From Microbulbifer sp. HZ11 (lineage in GTDB: Bacteria > Pseudomonadota > Gammaproteobacteria > Pseudomonadales > Cellvibrionaceae), in NCBI RefSeq assembly GCF_000708675.1, contig NZ_JELR01000001.1, positions 992,001 through 1,056,000 on the forward strand: a DNA stretch of 64,000 nucleotides, read 5' to 3'. The first letter of the stretch is position 1, and the number at the start of each line of letters is the position of its first letter. Of this stretch, positions 10,223 to 21,144 are shown piece by piece. Below the pieces are notes generated by a model. That model saw only the letters and a program-made list of their open reading frames with translations. It was not told the origin of the DNA and did not search any database. Both the position numbers and the translations under genes were made by a program.

Positions 10223-11536
10223 TCAAGACTGCTTTTGTGGCTTGATCACATCGTCGTAGCTGCTTTCGACATCGCTGACTTTTGCTTTATCCAAAACAAA
10301 ATCAACAACCTGATCTTCCAGCACTACGGACTCGACACCAGCCAGCAGCTCGCGGTTATTCAGATAGTACTCAACCACTTCTTCCGGCTGCTGATAAGTG
10401 GAAGCAAGCTCTTCAACCTTGGCTTTTACACGGTCAGCATCGACGGACAGTTTGTTTTCTTTCACAATCTCGCCAACTACCAGGCCCAGTACTACTCGAC
10501 GCTTTGCCTGATCTTCAAACATGGTATCCGGCAGCATTTTCGCAGCATCTTCCGGTTTGATCTGACCGCCAAACTGCTGAATCATCTGGCCGCGCAGGGT
10601 CTGAACTTCACCCGCTACCAGTGCAGCGGGAATTTCCACCTGATGCTTTTCAAACAGCTGGTCCATGACCTGGGTCTTGACCTTATTCAGTGCCGCATTC
10701 TTCAGCTCGCGCTGCATATTGCCACGCACTTCCTCGCGAAACTTCTCTTCGCCACCCTCTTCAACGCCATAACCCGCGAAGAATTCGTCGTTCAACTCCG
10801 GCAGCTCCGGTTTCTCAGACGCAGTCACCTTGATAGTGAAAACGGCTTTCGCCCCTTTCAGGTTTTCCGCCTGGTAATCTTCAGGGAAGGTTACTTCCAC
10901 TTCTTTCTCTTCGCCCGGCTTCATGCCGAGGATGCCATCTTCGAAACCGGGAATCATGCTGCCAGAACCCAACACCAGCTGCTGACCTTCGGCTTTACCA
11001 CCCTCAAACTCTTCGCCGTCTTTGCGGCCAACGAAGTCGATGGTTACGCGGTCGCCTTTCTGAGCCTTGCGCTTGGTTTCTTTCCAGCCAGACTGCTGCT
11101 TACGCAGAACGTCGATCATATTGTCCACGTCCGCATCGGTTACTTCAGCCACGGGACGCTCAACGGCGATTTCTGACAGGTCCGCCAGCTCAACTTCCGG
11201 ATAAACCTCGAAGGTCGCTACGTACTCCAGATTCTCACCTTCGGTCACATTCTTGGCTTCGATGCTCGGCTGACCAGCCGGCTTAACCTGCTCCTTCTGA
11301 ACAGCGTCGTAGAAAGAGCGGCTCATTACTTCGCCCAGCACTTCCTGACGAACTCCAGCACCAAAACGCTGACGCACAACCTTCATCGGCACCTTGCCTT
11401 TACGGAAGCCGTTGATGCGCACGGTCTTTGCCGCTTGCTGAAGGCGCTTGTCTACTTCCTTATCAACCACTTCTGCCGGCAGATTGACGGTTAAGCGACG
11501 TTCCAGACCGGAAGTTGTTTCGATGGAAACCTGCAT
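10223..11536 (-). CDS. tig: Trigger factor
   Basis: Ribosome-bound chaperone that meets nascent chains at the exit tunnel. It has 437 residues, close to the usual 430-435. The N-terminal ribosome-binding domain carries GFRKGKVPMKVV at about 44-55 (the exit-site signature), followed by the FKBP-like isomerase domain at about 160-245 (GDRVTIDFVG, MIPGFEDGILG) and a helical C-terminal domain. It lies directly downstream of a tRNA-Leu gene on the same strand and upstream of clpP, the conserved tig-clpP-clpX-lon order. Confidence 0.97.
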   Translation of the reverse strand: MQVSIETTSGLERRLTVNLPAEVVDKEVDKRLQQAAKTVRINGFRKGKVPMKVVRQRFGAGVRQEVLGEVMSRSFYDAVQKEQVKPAGQPSIEAKNVTEGENLEYVATFEVYPEVELADLSEIAVERPVAEVTDADVDNMIDVLRKQQSGWKETKRKAQKGDRVTIDFVGRKDGEEFEGGKAEGQQLVLGSGSMIPGFEDGILGMKPGEEKEVEVTFPEDYQAENLKGAKAVFTIKVTASEKPELPELNDEFFAGYGVEEGGEEKFREEVRGNMQRELKNAALNKVKTQVMDQLFEKHQVEIPAALVAGEVQTLRGQMIQQFGGQIKPEDAAKMLPDTMFEDQAKRRVVLGLVVGEIVKENKLSVDADRVKAKVEELASTYQQPEEVVEYYLNNRELLAGVESVVLEDQVVDFVLDKAKVSDVESSYDDVIKPQKQS

Positions 11537-11726
11537 GTTAATCCTCGTGAGACTCTTCTCTTCACTGAATGCCGGGCTACGGGAATGCTTGCCCGCACCA
11601 GCGATTAGCGTTGCGCCGATGCTTGTTCGGCCGCCAAATACAAACAGCCCGCGCCACTACCTCCCTGAGCGCACTTCGCAAGCGCGTTGAAGGTACCGAA
11701 TGAGCACGGACTGCAAAATTCCTGAT

Positions 11727-11811
<85 letters not shown>

Positions 11812-11937
11812 AACGACACACTCGCGGATAAGCCTTTGATTTCCCTGAACTTTTAGAAAAAAACAGGCTGCACGTCCAGCGAGGGGAGCAGATTGTGCCA
11901 CAGTGGACACAGGGCTTCAATAAGTACGCCGAAAACA

Positions 11938-11963
11938 ATCAGGGCGCCCGCAGGCGCCCTGAT
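11938..11963 (-). terminator. Rho-independent terminator of fadBA
   Basis: An 11-bp perfect stem ATCAGGGCGCC / GGCGCCCTGAT with a 4-base loop is followed on the minus strand by TGTTTTC. It lies 22 bases beyond the fadA stop codon. Confidence 0.85.
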
Positions 11964-11985
11964 CTCATACGCGAATCCCGGCGAC

Positions 11986-15329
<3,344 letters not shown>

Positions 15330-15485
15330 TATTGACCTCATTGATTGGTGACCCGGTGTCATTGGTATCAATGGACCGGTCCGGGGGTCGGGTTGTGCAA
15401 GACTGAGATAGGACTCGCCGCGAACAGCGTGCGGCACTCGTGTTGCCAGTTGATGACGCACTGTCCGAAATCAGTCAACGCGCCA

Positions 15486-15515
15486 AGTATAGCCAGATTC
15501 AAACGTGTGTTTGAA
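15486..15515 (-). promoter_or_regulatory. Candidate fadBA promoter
   Basis: On the minus strand TTCAAA (plus 15510-15515) lies 18 bases before TATACT (plus 15486-15491), a 4/6 -35 and a 5/6 -10 box. Transcription would begin near 15479, giving a leader of about 150 bases before fadB. The -35 lies inside a perfect inverted repeat. Confidence 0.55.
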
Positions 15516-15516
15516 T
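15497..15516. promoter_or_regulatory. PsrA-like operator upstream of fadB
   Basis: A perfect inverted repeat ATTCAAAC-GTGT-GTTTGAAT. The core CAAAC-N4-GTTTG agrees with the PsrA consensus described in Pseudomonas (S-AAAC-N2-4-GTTT-S), where PsrA represses fadBA until long-chain fatty acids bind it. It covers the -35 region of the candidate promoter, as expected for a repressor. No psrA gene is in the window. Confidence 0.75.
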
Positions 15517-15637
15517 ACCATTTCTGCCATATCCACTGTCCGGTTCGGTGCATGCAGGTGCCAATATTGTGGTCTTGCACCCATTCCGATCAAAATCTGA
15601 CCCAATCGTTCACGAACCGGGGAATTTATTTCTACGT

Positions 15638-15705
15638 GGGCTCACCCCGGCAACAGCGGTGTGCGCAGCAAGCATAGCGGGAAAAAGCGGCTGTTGGGGG
15701 AGCCC
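15638..15705. repeat. Long imperfect inverted repeat of unknown role
   Basis: GGGCTC, CCCC and CAACAGC on the left arm (15638-15657) pair in order with GCTGTTG, GGGG and GAGCCC on the right arm (15690-15705) around a loop of about 32 bases. There is no T-run on either side. It lies between the 3' end of the ketosynthase gene and the fadB promoter; function unknown. Confidence 0.5.
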
Positions 15706-15782
15706 GTGGGGCGAGCAATGAAGTGAGGAAAGTCGGGATAGGCGCGCGAAGCGGCAGACAGCGGAATACTCTGCCGAAGGTA

Positions 15783-15816
15783 CCGATGCTGACCCGCTCT
15801 CACGGGCCAGCATCGG
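15783..15816 (-). terminator. Stem-loop after the ketosynthase gene
   Basis: CCGATGCTG / CAGCATCGG continues into CCCG / CGGG around a 6-base loop, beginning 7 bases after the stop codon of the fabY-like gene. It lacks a T-run, so it may be a weak terminator or an mRNA 3' end stabiliser. Confidence 0.5.
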
Positions 15817-15822
15817 ACCTAC

Positions 15823-17682
15823 TCAGACCATATCCGCAAAGGGGTTGTCCGCATCCAGAGAAATGGCACCAGCCCCACCGGGGAGCGTCAGTGTATGGGC
15901 ATCCATCTCAATGGCAGCCTCATCGATCAAACCTTCACCGAATCGGTAAATGGCGTTGAGATCACCGCGACTGGCACGCGCATCGTAGGCCGCAGACTGT
16001 TCCGCTACCACCTCATTGCGCTTCTGGTATGCGGTAAATGCAGCCTGGCCGTGACGCTTGGTGAGCATGCGCCGGGTAACATGGGGCGCAAGCACACTGG
16101 CTGTCGCGTTGTTACCACCAAACCCCTTAGAGTTAAGGAATGCCACATCCAGAGTCTCAGGGTCGCGCTCCACATGCGTCAAAGAAAGAGCAAGATGCTC
16201 GTGATGCACATCCTCCGCTACCCGATCAATGGTGGTGATACCGGGCAGGATACCGCGGTTGAACACGCCCAGGCTGGTGATCAGTTGATCCCCACTGGCG
16301 GCCGCCACGGTATGCCCCACAAACGCCTTCACCGCACACACTGGCCACTCTTTTATCGAGAAAGCCGCCGCCAAGCGATCAAAAATTGCTGACTCAGTAA
16401 CCCGGTTTTGCGGGGTGCTGGAACCATGTGCCTGCACAAAACTGCGCTGGCGCAAGCTTTCTTCACCGAGAATCGCCCGGGCTTCCGCCATGGCGCGCGC
16501 CACCGTCAGATAGTTACCCGGGCCTGGCGCAGATATGGACTTTTTGGGCCCATCGGCATTGACGAAGACATTGGCGACAGCCCCGTGAATGGGCGCACCC
16601 AGCTCAAGAGCCAGCTCATCGTCCATCAGCACCACCCACTGACTACCCTCGCCCAGGGTAAAGCCGCAGTTGTCACCAAATGGGCGACTGGCGCGGCGGA
16701 AATCGATATTCTCGCCGAATATTTTGCGCAGCCCATCCAGATTGGCCAAAGCACCCATGGTGGCGTAGCCATCGACCACTTCCGGCACCAGCGGAGCTTC
16801 CGCAGCCCCCACAACCGCAACCCGAGCGCGGCCACAGCGAATATCTTCCACCGCCGAGCGCAGATTGTAGAGATAAGTTGCACAAGCACCGGCAACCGCA
16901 CCAGTAGTTCCCACGCTGCCCAGCACATAGGCATTCACAAAATCGGCCGGCATACTGGTGAGACCCAGCGCCAGCTGCTTGGAGCTGACACGGCCACCGC
17001 GCAGGCGCGACTGCAACAAGCCACCGTTGCCATTGGGATCTAACTGGCTCATGGCGGAACTGGCATAAACGGAAATTTTGTCGGGCCCGGCCTTTTCGGC
17101 GACCATGCCCCAGTCGATTCCCAGTGATTGCACCGCATCGGAGGCGCCGAGAATCGCCAACTGCAGGCCCCGGGGATGGAACCGGGAATTGTACTGCTCG
17201 CCCGGCTCAAAGCCGGTGGGCAACTGTCCCGCAGACGCCACCGCAATTTCCCGGTGACTATCAAGCATCACCGACAGGCTGCCGGCACGCACTTTTACCC
17301 GTCCGGTCTCAAGCGCCTCTACCTGCCAATCCGCTGGCAGCGGGTTTGGCAATTGACGTGCAGACATCTCAAAAGTAAAGCCTTCAGTACTCGCCAGAGA
17401 AGCCGGCTGATGGAAGTGGCACTGGCGATAATCGTAGAACCGCGGTTCAAGTGCTCGCACCAGGGTACCCTCCAGCACCCGCTGTTCCAGCTCTGCACCC
17501 AGGGGACCTGTAACCTCCGCGCCCGTGCGCAGGCCCATCAGTGCCGCCAGGTCAGATAGTACATCGGTGCGCTCTTCCGCCCCGAGACTATCCAACACCA
17601 CGCGCTTGTAGCCGCGGTGGAAGGAACTGCGACCTGCCGGGTTAAACCCCCCAAACGCAGTGATAACGGGTAGGCGCTGCAT
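15823..17682 (-). CDS. fabY: Beta-ketoacyl-ACP synthase, FabY type
   Basis: A 619-residue ketosynthase, much longer than FabB or FabF (about 410). It has an N-terminal extension (MQRLPVITAFGGFNPAGRSSFHRG), as in the Pseudomonas FabY family, which condenses acetyl-CoA with malonyl-ACP to start fatty-acid synthesis. The active site is complete: Cys267 in GACATYLYNL, His419 in VQAHGSSTP, Lys452 and His457 in VKAFVGHTVAAA. It is transcribed alone and faces away from the AraC-type regulator at 17977. The FabY assignment rests on length and the N-terminal motif; another initiating or polyketide-like ketosynthase cannot be fully excluded. Confidence 0.8.
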   Translation of the reverse strand: MQRLPVITAFGGFNPAGRSSFHRGYKRVVLDSLGAEERTDVLSDLAALMGLRTGAEVTGPLGAELEQRVLEGTLVRALEPRFYDYRQCHFHQPASLASTEGFTFEMSARQLPNPLPADWQVEALETGRVKVRAGSLSVMLDSHREIAVASAGQLPTGFEPGEQYNSRFHPRGLQLAILGASDAVQSLGIDWGMVAEKAGPDKISVYASSAMSQLDPNGNGGLLQSRLRGGRVSSKQLALGLTSMPADFVNAYVLGSVGTTGAVAGACATYLYNLRSAVEDIRCGRARVAVVGAAEAPLVPEVVDGYATMGALANLDGLRKIFGENIDFRRASRPFGDNCGFTLGEGSQWVVLMDDELALELGAPIHGAVANVFVNADGPKKSISAPGPGNYLTVARAMAEARAILGEESLRQRSFVQAHGSSTPQNRVTESAIFDRLAAAFSIKEWPVCAVKAFVGHTVAAASGDQLITSLGVFNRGILPGITTIDRVAEDVHHEHLALSLTHVERDPETLDVAFLNSKGFGGNNATASVLAPHVTRRMLTKRHGQAAFTAYQKRNEVVAEQSAAYDARASRGDLNAIYRFGEGLIDEAAIEMDAHTLTLPGGAGAISLDADNPFADMV

Positions 17683-17976
17683 CCTGACCTCCAGCCTGAT
17701 ACGGAAATACGAAACAAATTGACCCGGTAAAATCGGATGTGCGTCAGTTTAGGGGCTGGCGATTCGGCCTCGTTATGGGCATACTGGCCAGCAATTTTGA
17801 CCATCTGGCCATTGCGCCTGTGCACCCGCCGGGCTGCATTGGTACGAGGCCCGGTGGCGGCGGAGAACGTGCGGCGAATAGTGCTGAACACATCACTATC
17901 CTGCGGTCGTGCCACAAGCTCGACTGCAGTACTGAATTCCACGCTACCCTAGAGAGTTACCCCAGAGAGTTACCTG

Positions 17977-18963
17977 ATGCCCACCGTCACTTTCCTGCTG
18001 ATTGACCAAATGCTATCCACCGGCACAATGCTGCCCCTGGAAATGCTGCGCGGGGCAGAGAGCCGGGCACGGGCAGAGGGAAAATCCACCCCTCTGAAAC
18101 TGATCACCGCAAGTGTCGATGGCGCCCCGGTAAGATCGCGTTCCGGATTCAATCTAGCGCCAGACATGGCCCTTGCCCAGGTCCCCGATAGCGATATCGT
18201 CTACCTCCCCGCGCTGTGGCGAAATCCCCGCCCGGCACTCAAGCGAAGCACACCACTACTGGATTGGCTCAACGATCAGGCGTGCAAAGGTGCCGCGATC
18301 AGCGCCGTTGGTACCGGCGTGTGTTTTCTTGCAGAGGCCGGACTACTGGACGGCAAGCCGGCCACCACTCATTGGCATTATTTTGAGCGGTTTGCCGCAG
18401 ACTATCCGCAAGTAAAACTCAAACGTCAGTATTTTATTACCCAGACCGATAAGCTGTTCTGCGCTGCCAGTGTGAACGCGCTGGCGGATGTAACGGTGCA
18501 CCTGATCCGGCAACTTTACGGTCCGTCAGTGGCGAGCCATGTTGAGCGCAACTTTTCCCACGAAATCCGTCGCCCCTTTGAAGAAATTGCCTACTCAGAG
18601 GGTGCGGTGCACCTGCATCCGGACGAAGACATCGTACAGGCTCAGACATGGCTGAAGCAGCACTGCAGCGATGACGTAAAACTGAGTGAAGTGGCGAAGA
18701 CATTCGACATGAGCGTGCGATCCTTCAATCGCCGCTTCAAATTGGCAACCGGGCAAACACCCCTGCAGTATCTGCAGAATGTACGCGTGGACATGGCCAG
18801 AGAATTATTACAGTCAAGCAATCTATCGGTAAATGAAATTGCCGAGAAGGTGGGCTACCAGGACATGGGGCACTTTACCGCCCTGTTCAAAAAATTCTTA
18901 TCCACCACCCCCAGCGAGTACCGTACGACCGTGCGGGCAAAACTGTTTCGAGTCAACACCTGA
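17977..18963 (+). CDS. GlxA-family transcriptional regulator (DJ-1/PfpI-like plus AraC HTH)
   Basis: The 328-residue protein has a class I glutamine-amidotransferase-like N-terminal domain at about 1-190 (nucleophile-elbow-like GTGVCFLAEAGLLDG, then ATTHW) and a C-terminal AraC helix-turn-helix pair at about 225-325 (VAKTFDMSVRSFNRRFK, IAEKVGYQDMGHFTALFKKF). Members of this architecture act as activators responding to small nitrogenous or other ligands. The ligand here cannot be deduced. It is divergent from the fabY-like gene with 294 bases between them, and converges with the methyltransferase gene 5 bases away. DNA-binding role sure, target unknown. Confidence 0.85.
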   Translation: MPTVTFLLIDQMLSTGTMLPLEMLRGAESRARAEGKSTPLKLITASVDGAPVRSRSGFNLAPDMALAQVPDSDIVYLPALWRNPRPALKRSTPLLDWLNDQACKGAAISAVGTGVCFLAEAGLLDGKPATTHWHYFERFAADYPQVKLKRQYFITQTDKLFCAASVNALADVTVHLIRQLYGPSVASHVERNFSHEIRRPFEEIAYSEGAVHLHPDEDIVQAQTWLKQHCSDDVKLSEVAKTFDMSVRSFNRRFKLATGQTPLQYLQNVRVDMARELLQSSNLSVNEIAEKVGYQDMGHFTALFKKFLSTTPSEYRTTVRAKLFRVNT

Positions 18964-18968
18964 CCCGG

Positions 18969-19688
18969 TCAAACCGGCCGCCGCAAAAAAACCACATCAG
19001 ACGCGACAAATTCCAGCTCGGCCCCCAGATGCGCAGCCAACCAGGAAAAAGTGTCGCGACTGAAAAAAGCGATGTGAGTGGGATCGCGAATATAATGCCA
19101 GCTGGCGAAACGCTCTCTGGAGACAACGAGCTTGGTCATCAGCGCAAGCACCCCTCCCCGCCGCACCCGCTGCCACAACATCTCGATTACATCACCCGGT
19201 GCACTCAGGTGCTCTACCACTTCGGTGCTGACAATAAAATCGTAGGATCTCGCCAACACCGTTGCATCCGGCTGATAGTAAAGATCGTAAGTCGCCACGC
19301 GGTGGCCGGCGTTTTCAAGCAAGCGGGCCAGCAGAGGCGCCGGACCACAACCAAAATCCAATCCCTCCGCAGCCGCAGGTAAAGCAGAAATTAACGGATC
19401 GGCACATCGGCCCAGAAACGTTTCATAGCCGGGATCCTCCAGGCTGTTTTCGTGCAGATCGTAGTAGGCTTTTTCTTGCGCTGGAGAGAGGTGAAACTGA
19501 CGGGGTACGTATACCAGGGAACAACCAGCACATTGAAAGTACAGCCGAGATCCGGCCTCAGCAACGGCGCGATACCCCTTTTTTAAGCGATCCCGGTGGT
19601 ATAGAAACGGCTGTGCCGCCCGAAGGCGGCACAGGGGGCAAGACGCTGACGACGCCAGCCCATTCTGGTTCGTTTGCGACGAATCCAC
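18969..19688 (-). CDS. Class I SAM-dependent methyltransferase with N-terminal Cys4 motif
   Basis: The 239-residue protein has CPLC (17-20) and CAGC (53-56), which look like a zinc ribbon, then the SAM-binding motif I GLDFGCGPAPL at about 109-119 and a conserved STEVVEHLSAPGDV. The HYIRDPTHIAFFS stretch near 206 is typical of Methyltransf_23-type enzymes. Substrate unknown. Its start lies 2 bases after the stop of the small heat-shock gene, so both are probably made from the heat-inducible promoter. Whether it acts on damaged protein, on quinone-like molecules or on something else is not visible. Confidence 0.8.
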   Translation of the reverse strand: MDSSQTNQNGLASSASCPLCRLRAAQPFLYHRDRLKKGYRAVAEAGSRLYFQCAGCSLVYVPRQFHLSPAQEKAYYDLHENSLEDPGYETFLGRCADPLISALPAAAEGLDFGCGPAPLLARLLENAGHRVATYDLYYQPDATVLARSYDFIVSTEVVEHLSAPGDVIEMLWQRVRRGGVLALMTKLVVSRERFASWHYIRDPTHIAFFSRDTFSWLAAHLGAELEFVASDVVFLRRPV

Positions 19689-19690
19689 GA

Positions 19691-20194
19691 TCAGGCGGCT
19701 TGCTCGTCCTTGCCTTGCTCGTCGTCCTCGGCAACAGCTTGCGGGCCTGACGGACTGGCCTGAAGTAAGTTACCACCGGAAATTTCTATTTTCCGAGGTT
19801 TCATCGCCTCCGGAATTTCGCGCACCAGCTCAATATGCAGCAACCCGTTGGAGAGTTGAGCATCCACCACTCTCACGTGGTCAGCCAACTGGAAGCGCCG
19901 TTCGAAATTGCGCGCAGCAATACCGCGGTGCAGGAAATTACGCTGGTTCTCGTCCGCAGGTTTTTTACCACTGACAGTCAGGCGGTTTTGCTCCACCTGG
20001 ATATCCAGCTCTGACTGCTCAAACCCCGCCACAGCCATGGAAATCCGGTAAGCATCCTCCCCGGTCAACTCGATATTGTAAGGGGGATAGGCTGGCTGAT
20101 TCTGTTCAGCACTGTTCATGGAATCTAGCAGGCTAGCCAGACGATCGAAGCCAATTGCAGAGCGATAAAGTGGAGAAAAATCGATATTACGCAT
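19691..20194 (-). CDS. ibpA: Small heat-shock protein, IbpA/Hsp20 family
   Basis: Holdase that binds unfolding proteins and forms large oligomers in the cytosol. It has 167 residues. The N-terminus MRNIDFSPLYRSAIGFDRL is close to that of enterobacterial IbpA. The alpha-crystallin domain covers about 35-130 (YRISMAVAGF, LTVSGKK, then FLHRGIAARNFERRFQL), and the C-terminal tail carries the I-x-I-like KIEI. The ATG at 20194 is preferred over an in-frame ATG at 20200, because GAGG lies 8 bases before the former and only 2 bases before the latter. Expression appears doubly heat controlled: sigma-32 promoter and an RNA thermometer. Confidence 0.93.
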   Translation of the reverse strand: MRNIDFSPLYRSAIGFDRLASLLDSMNSAEQNQPAYPPYNIELTGEDAYRISMAVAGFEQSELDIQVEQNRLTVSGKKPADENQRNFLHRGIAARNFERRFQLADHVRVVDAQLSNGLLHIELVREIPEAMKPRKIEISGGNLLQASPSGPQAVAEDDEQGKDEQAA

Positions 20195-20198
20195 TGTC

Positions 20199-20221
20199 AT
20201 ATCCTCAATTCAGAGCAATAT
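20199..20221 (-). promoter_or_regulatory. ROSE-like RNA thermometer hairpin masking the ibpA ribosome binding site
   Basis: In the ibpA leader AUAUUGCUC pairs with GAGGAUAU around the loop UGAAUU. The pairing leaves one G unpaired within UUGCU opposite the Shine-Dalgarno, which is the hallmark of ROSE elements (the U-U/C-G-C-U motif). The structure sequesters GAGG and the first AUG. A second strong hairpin lies just upstream at 20231-20267 (GCCCGGTAC / GTACGGGC with inner GAAGC / GCTTC), again as in ROSE leaders. Confidence 0.8.
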
Positions 20222-20230
20222 TTGGAAGCT

Positions 20231-20267
20231 GCCCGTACCTTGGTGAAGCCTCGCTTCTGTACCGGGC
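20231..20267 (-). promoter_or_regulatory. Upstream hairpin of the ibpA leader
   Basis: GCCCGGTAC and GTACGGGC form the outer stem (one bulge) and GAAGC / GCTTC the inner stem around GAG. Stable 5' hairpins of this type help fold ROSE-type leaders. Confidence 0.6.
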
Positions 20268-20351
20268 GGTTATTGACTGGTGCTGTCCCGATAGCGAGCG
20301 CTGACCAGTATTTCAGGAGCACCTCTGTCGAGCCTGCTCCCTTACCCATAG

Positions 20352-20379
20352 ATATAGGGCCGCCTGTTTCGGCTTCAAG
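20352..20379 (-). promoter_or_regulatory. Sigma-32 (heat-shock) promoter of ibpA
   Basis: On the minus strand CTTGAAG (plus 20373-20379) and CCCTATAT (plus 20352-20359) are separated by 13 bases, close to the sigma-32 consensus CTTGAAA-N13-15-CCCCATNT. The start site would lie near 20345, giving a leader of about 150 bases that contains both hairpins. Confidence 0.8.
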
Positions 20380-20396
20380 ATCCAAACCCAAAAAAT

Positions 20397-21005
20397 ATGC
20401 AAAAAAATGTGCGCACACATCGAAAGGCCCCGGCCTCCGATTTGATCCGACTGTTTGTAGGAGTTACTCCAGATCAGAGTACCCAGCGCTTTCTTGACGG
20501 AATCTGCCGCGAAGCGAAGCTGCGCGGCATACCGAGAAAAGTTCGCTGGACCAGCCATGGCAACCGGCACCTCACCGTGGTATTTCTCGGCGAAACGGAC
20601 CCGTCCCACCTGGACGCAATAGAGCAGCGGATGGAGGAGATCGCCAGCCTATCGCCCCCTCTTTGCGGGAGAATTGTCAGTGCACACCCGTTTCCCAAAA
20701 AGCGCGCTGCACTATTCGCAGCGGAACTACTTCCCTCACCTGGACTAACCGACTTGCACCAGGCATGTCAGGCACTCATGAGCGCTACCGGAAAAAAACC
20801 CGAGCGAAAGTCATTTCGCCCACACTTCACCCTTGCACGCAGCACAGCGGGCTTTTCCCAGCCAGCCCCCATCCCGGCAGACTTCACCTGCGCACTGGAC
20901 AACCTGACGCTCTACCAGAGCCTGCTCGCGCCCGGTGGCAGCCAGTACCGCCCTCTACTGACACTGCCGTTAACGGGACCCTCGATTCCCGAAGCGAAAA
21001 CTTAG
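20397..21005 (+). CDS. thpR: RNA 2',3'-cyclic phosphodiesterase
   Basis: Member of the 2H phosphoesterase superfamily that opens 2',3'-cyclic phosphates on RNA ends. It has 202 residues. Both HxTx motifs are present: HLTV at 58-61 and HFTL at 143-146, about 85 residues apart as expected. RLFVGV near the start and PHFTLAR are typical. The first ATG (20397) lies close to the ibpA promoter on the other strand and has no good ribosome binding site, so a start a little further in, nearer LIRLFVGV, is possible. It is divergent from ibpA. Confidence 0.87.
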   Translation: MQKNVRTHRKAPASDLIRLFVGVTPDQSTQRFLDGICREAKLRGIPRKVRWTSHGNRHLTVVFLGETDPSHLDAIEQRMEEIASLSPPLCGRIVSAHPFPKKRAALFAAELLPSPGLTDLHQACQALMSATGKKPERKSFRPHFTLARSTAGFSQPAPIPADFTCALDNLTLYQSLLAPGGSQYRPLLTLPLTGPSIPEAKT

Positions 21006-21030
21006 GGACTTAATCAGAGGTTCCCTAGGG

Positions 21031-21070
21031 ACAAAACAGGCACAAAACAGGCACAAAACAGGCACAAAAA
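21031..21070 (+). repeat. 11-bp tandem repeat, three and a half copies
   Basis: ACAAAACAGGC is repeated perfectly at 21031, 21042 and 21053, with a partial fourth copy running into the terminator stem. It lies 25 bases after the thpR stop codon and probably arose by slippage. Confidence 0.9.
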
Positions 21071-21102
21071 AGCCCGCCGGCGATCAGACCGGCGGGCTTT
21101 TG
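21065..21102. terminator. Bidirectional Rho-independent terminator
   Basis: AGCCCGCCGG / CCGGCGGGCT form a 10-bp perfect stem with an 8-base loop, with As on the left and Ts on the right. It serves thpR and the convergent coiled-coil gene. Confidence 0.9.
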
Positions 21103-21144
21103 GCGGCACCCCCGCACAAGCATTAGGGGCGCAAGTTTGACCTG

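Noticed and set aside
15721..15740. GAGGAAAGTC-like stretch resembling the start of RNase P RNA
   Set aside because: The match is about ten bases only; the following sequence lacks the other conserved RNase P regions and the size does not fit.
17538..17942. 134-codon minus-strand frame at the fabY start
   Set aside because: It overlaps the first 145 bases of fabY in another frame and has no recognisable features.
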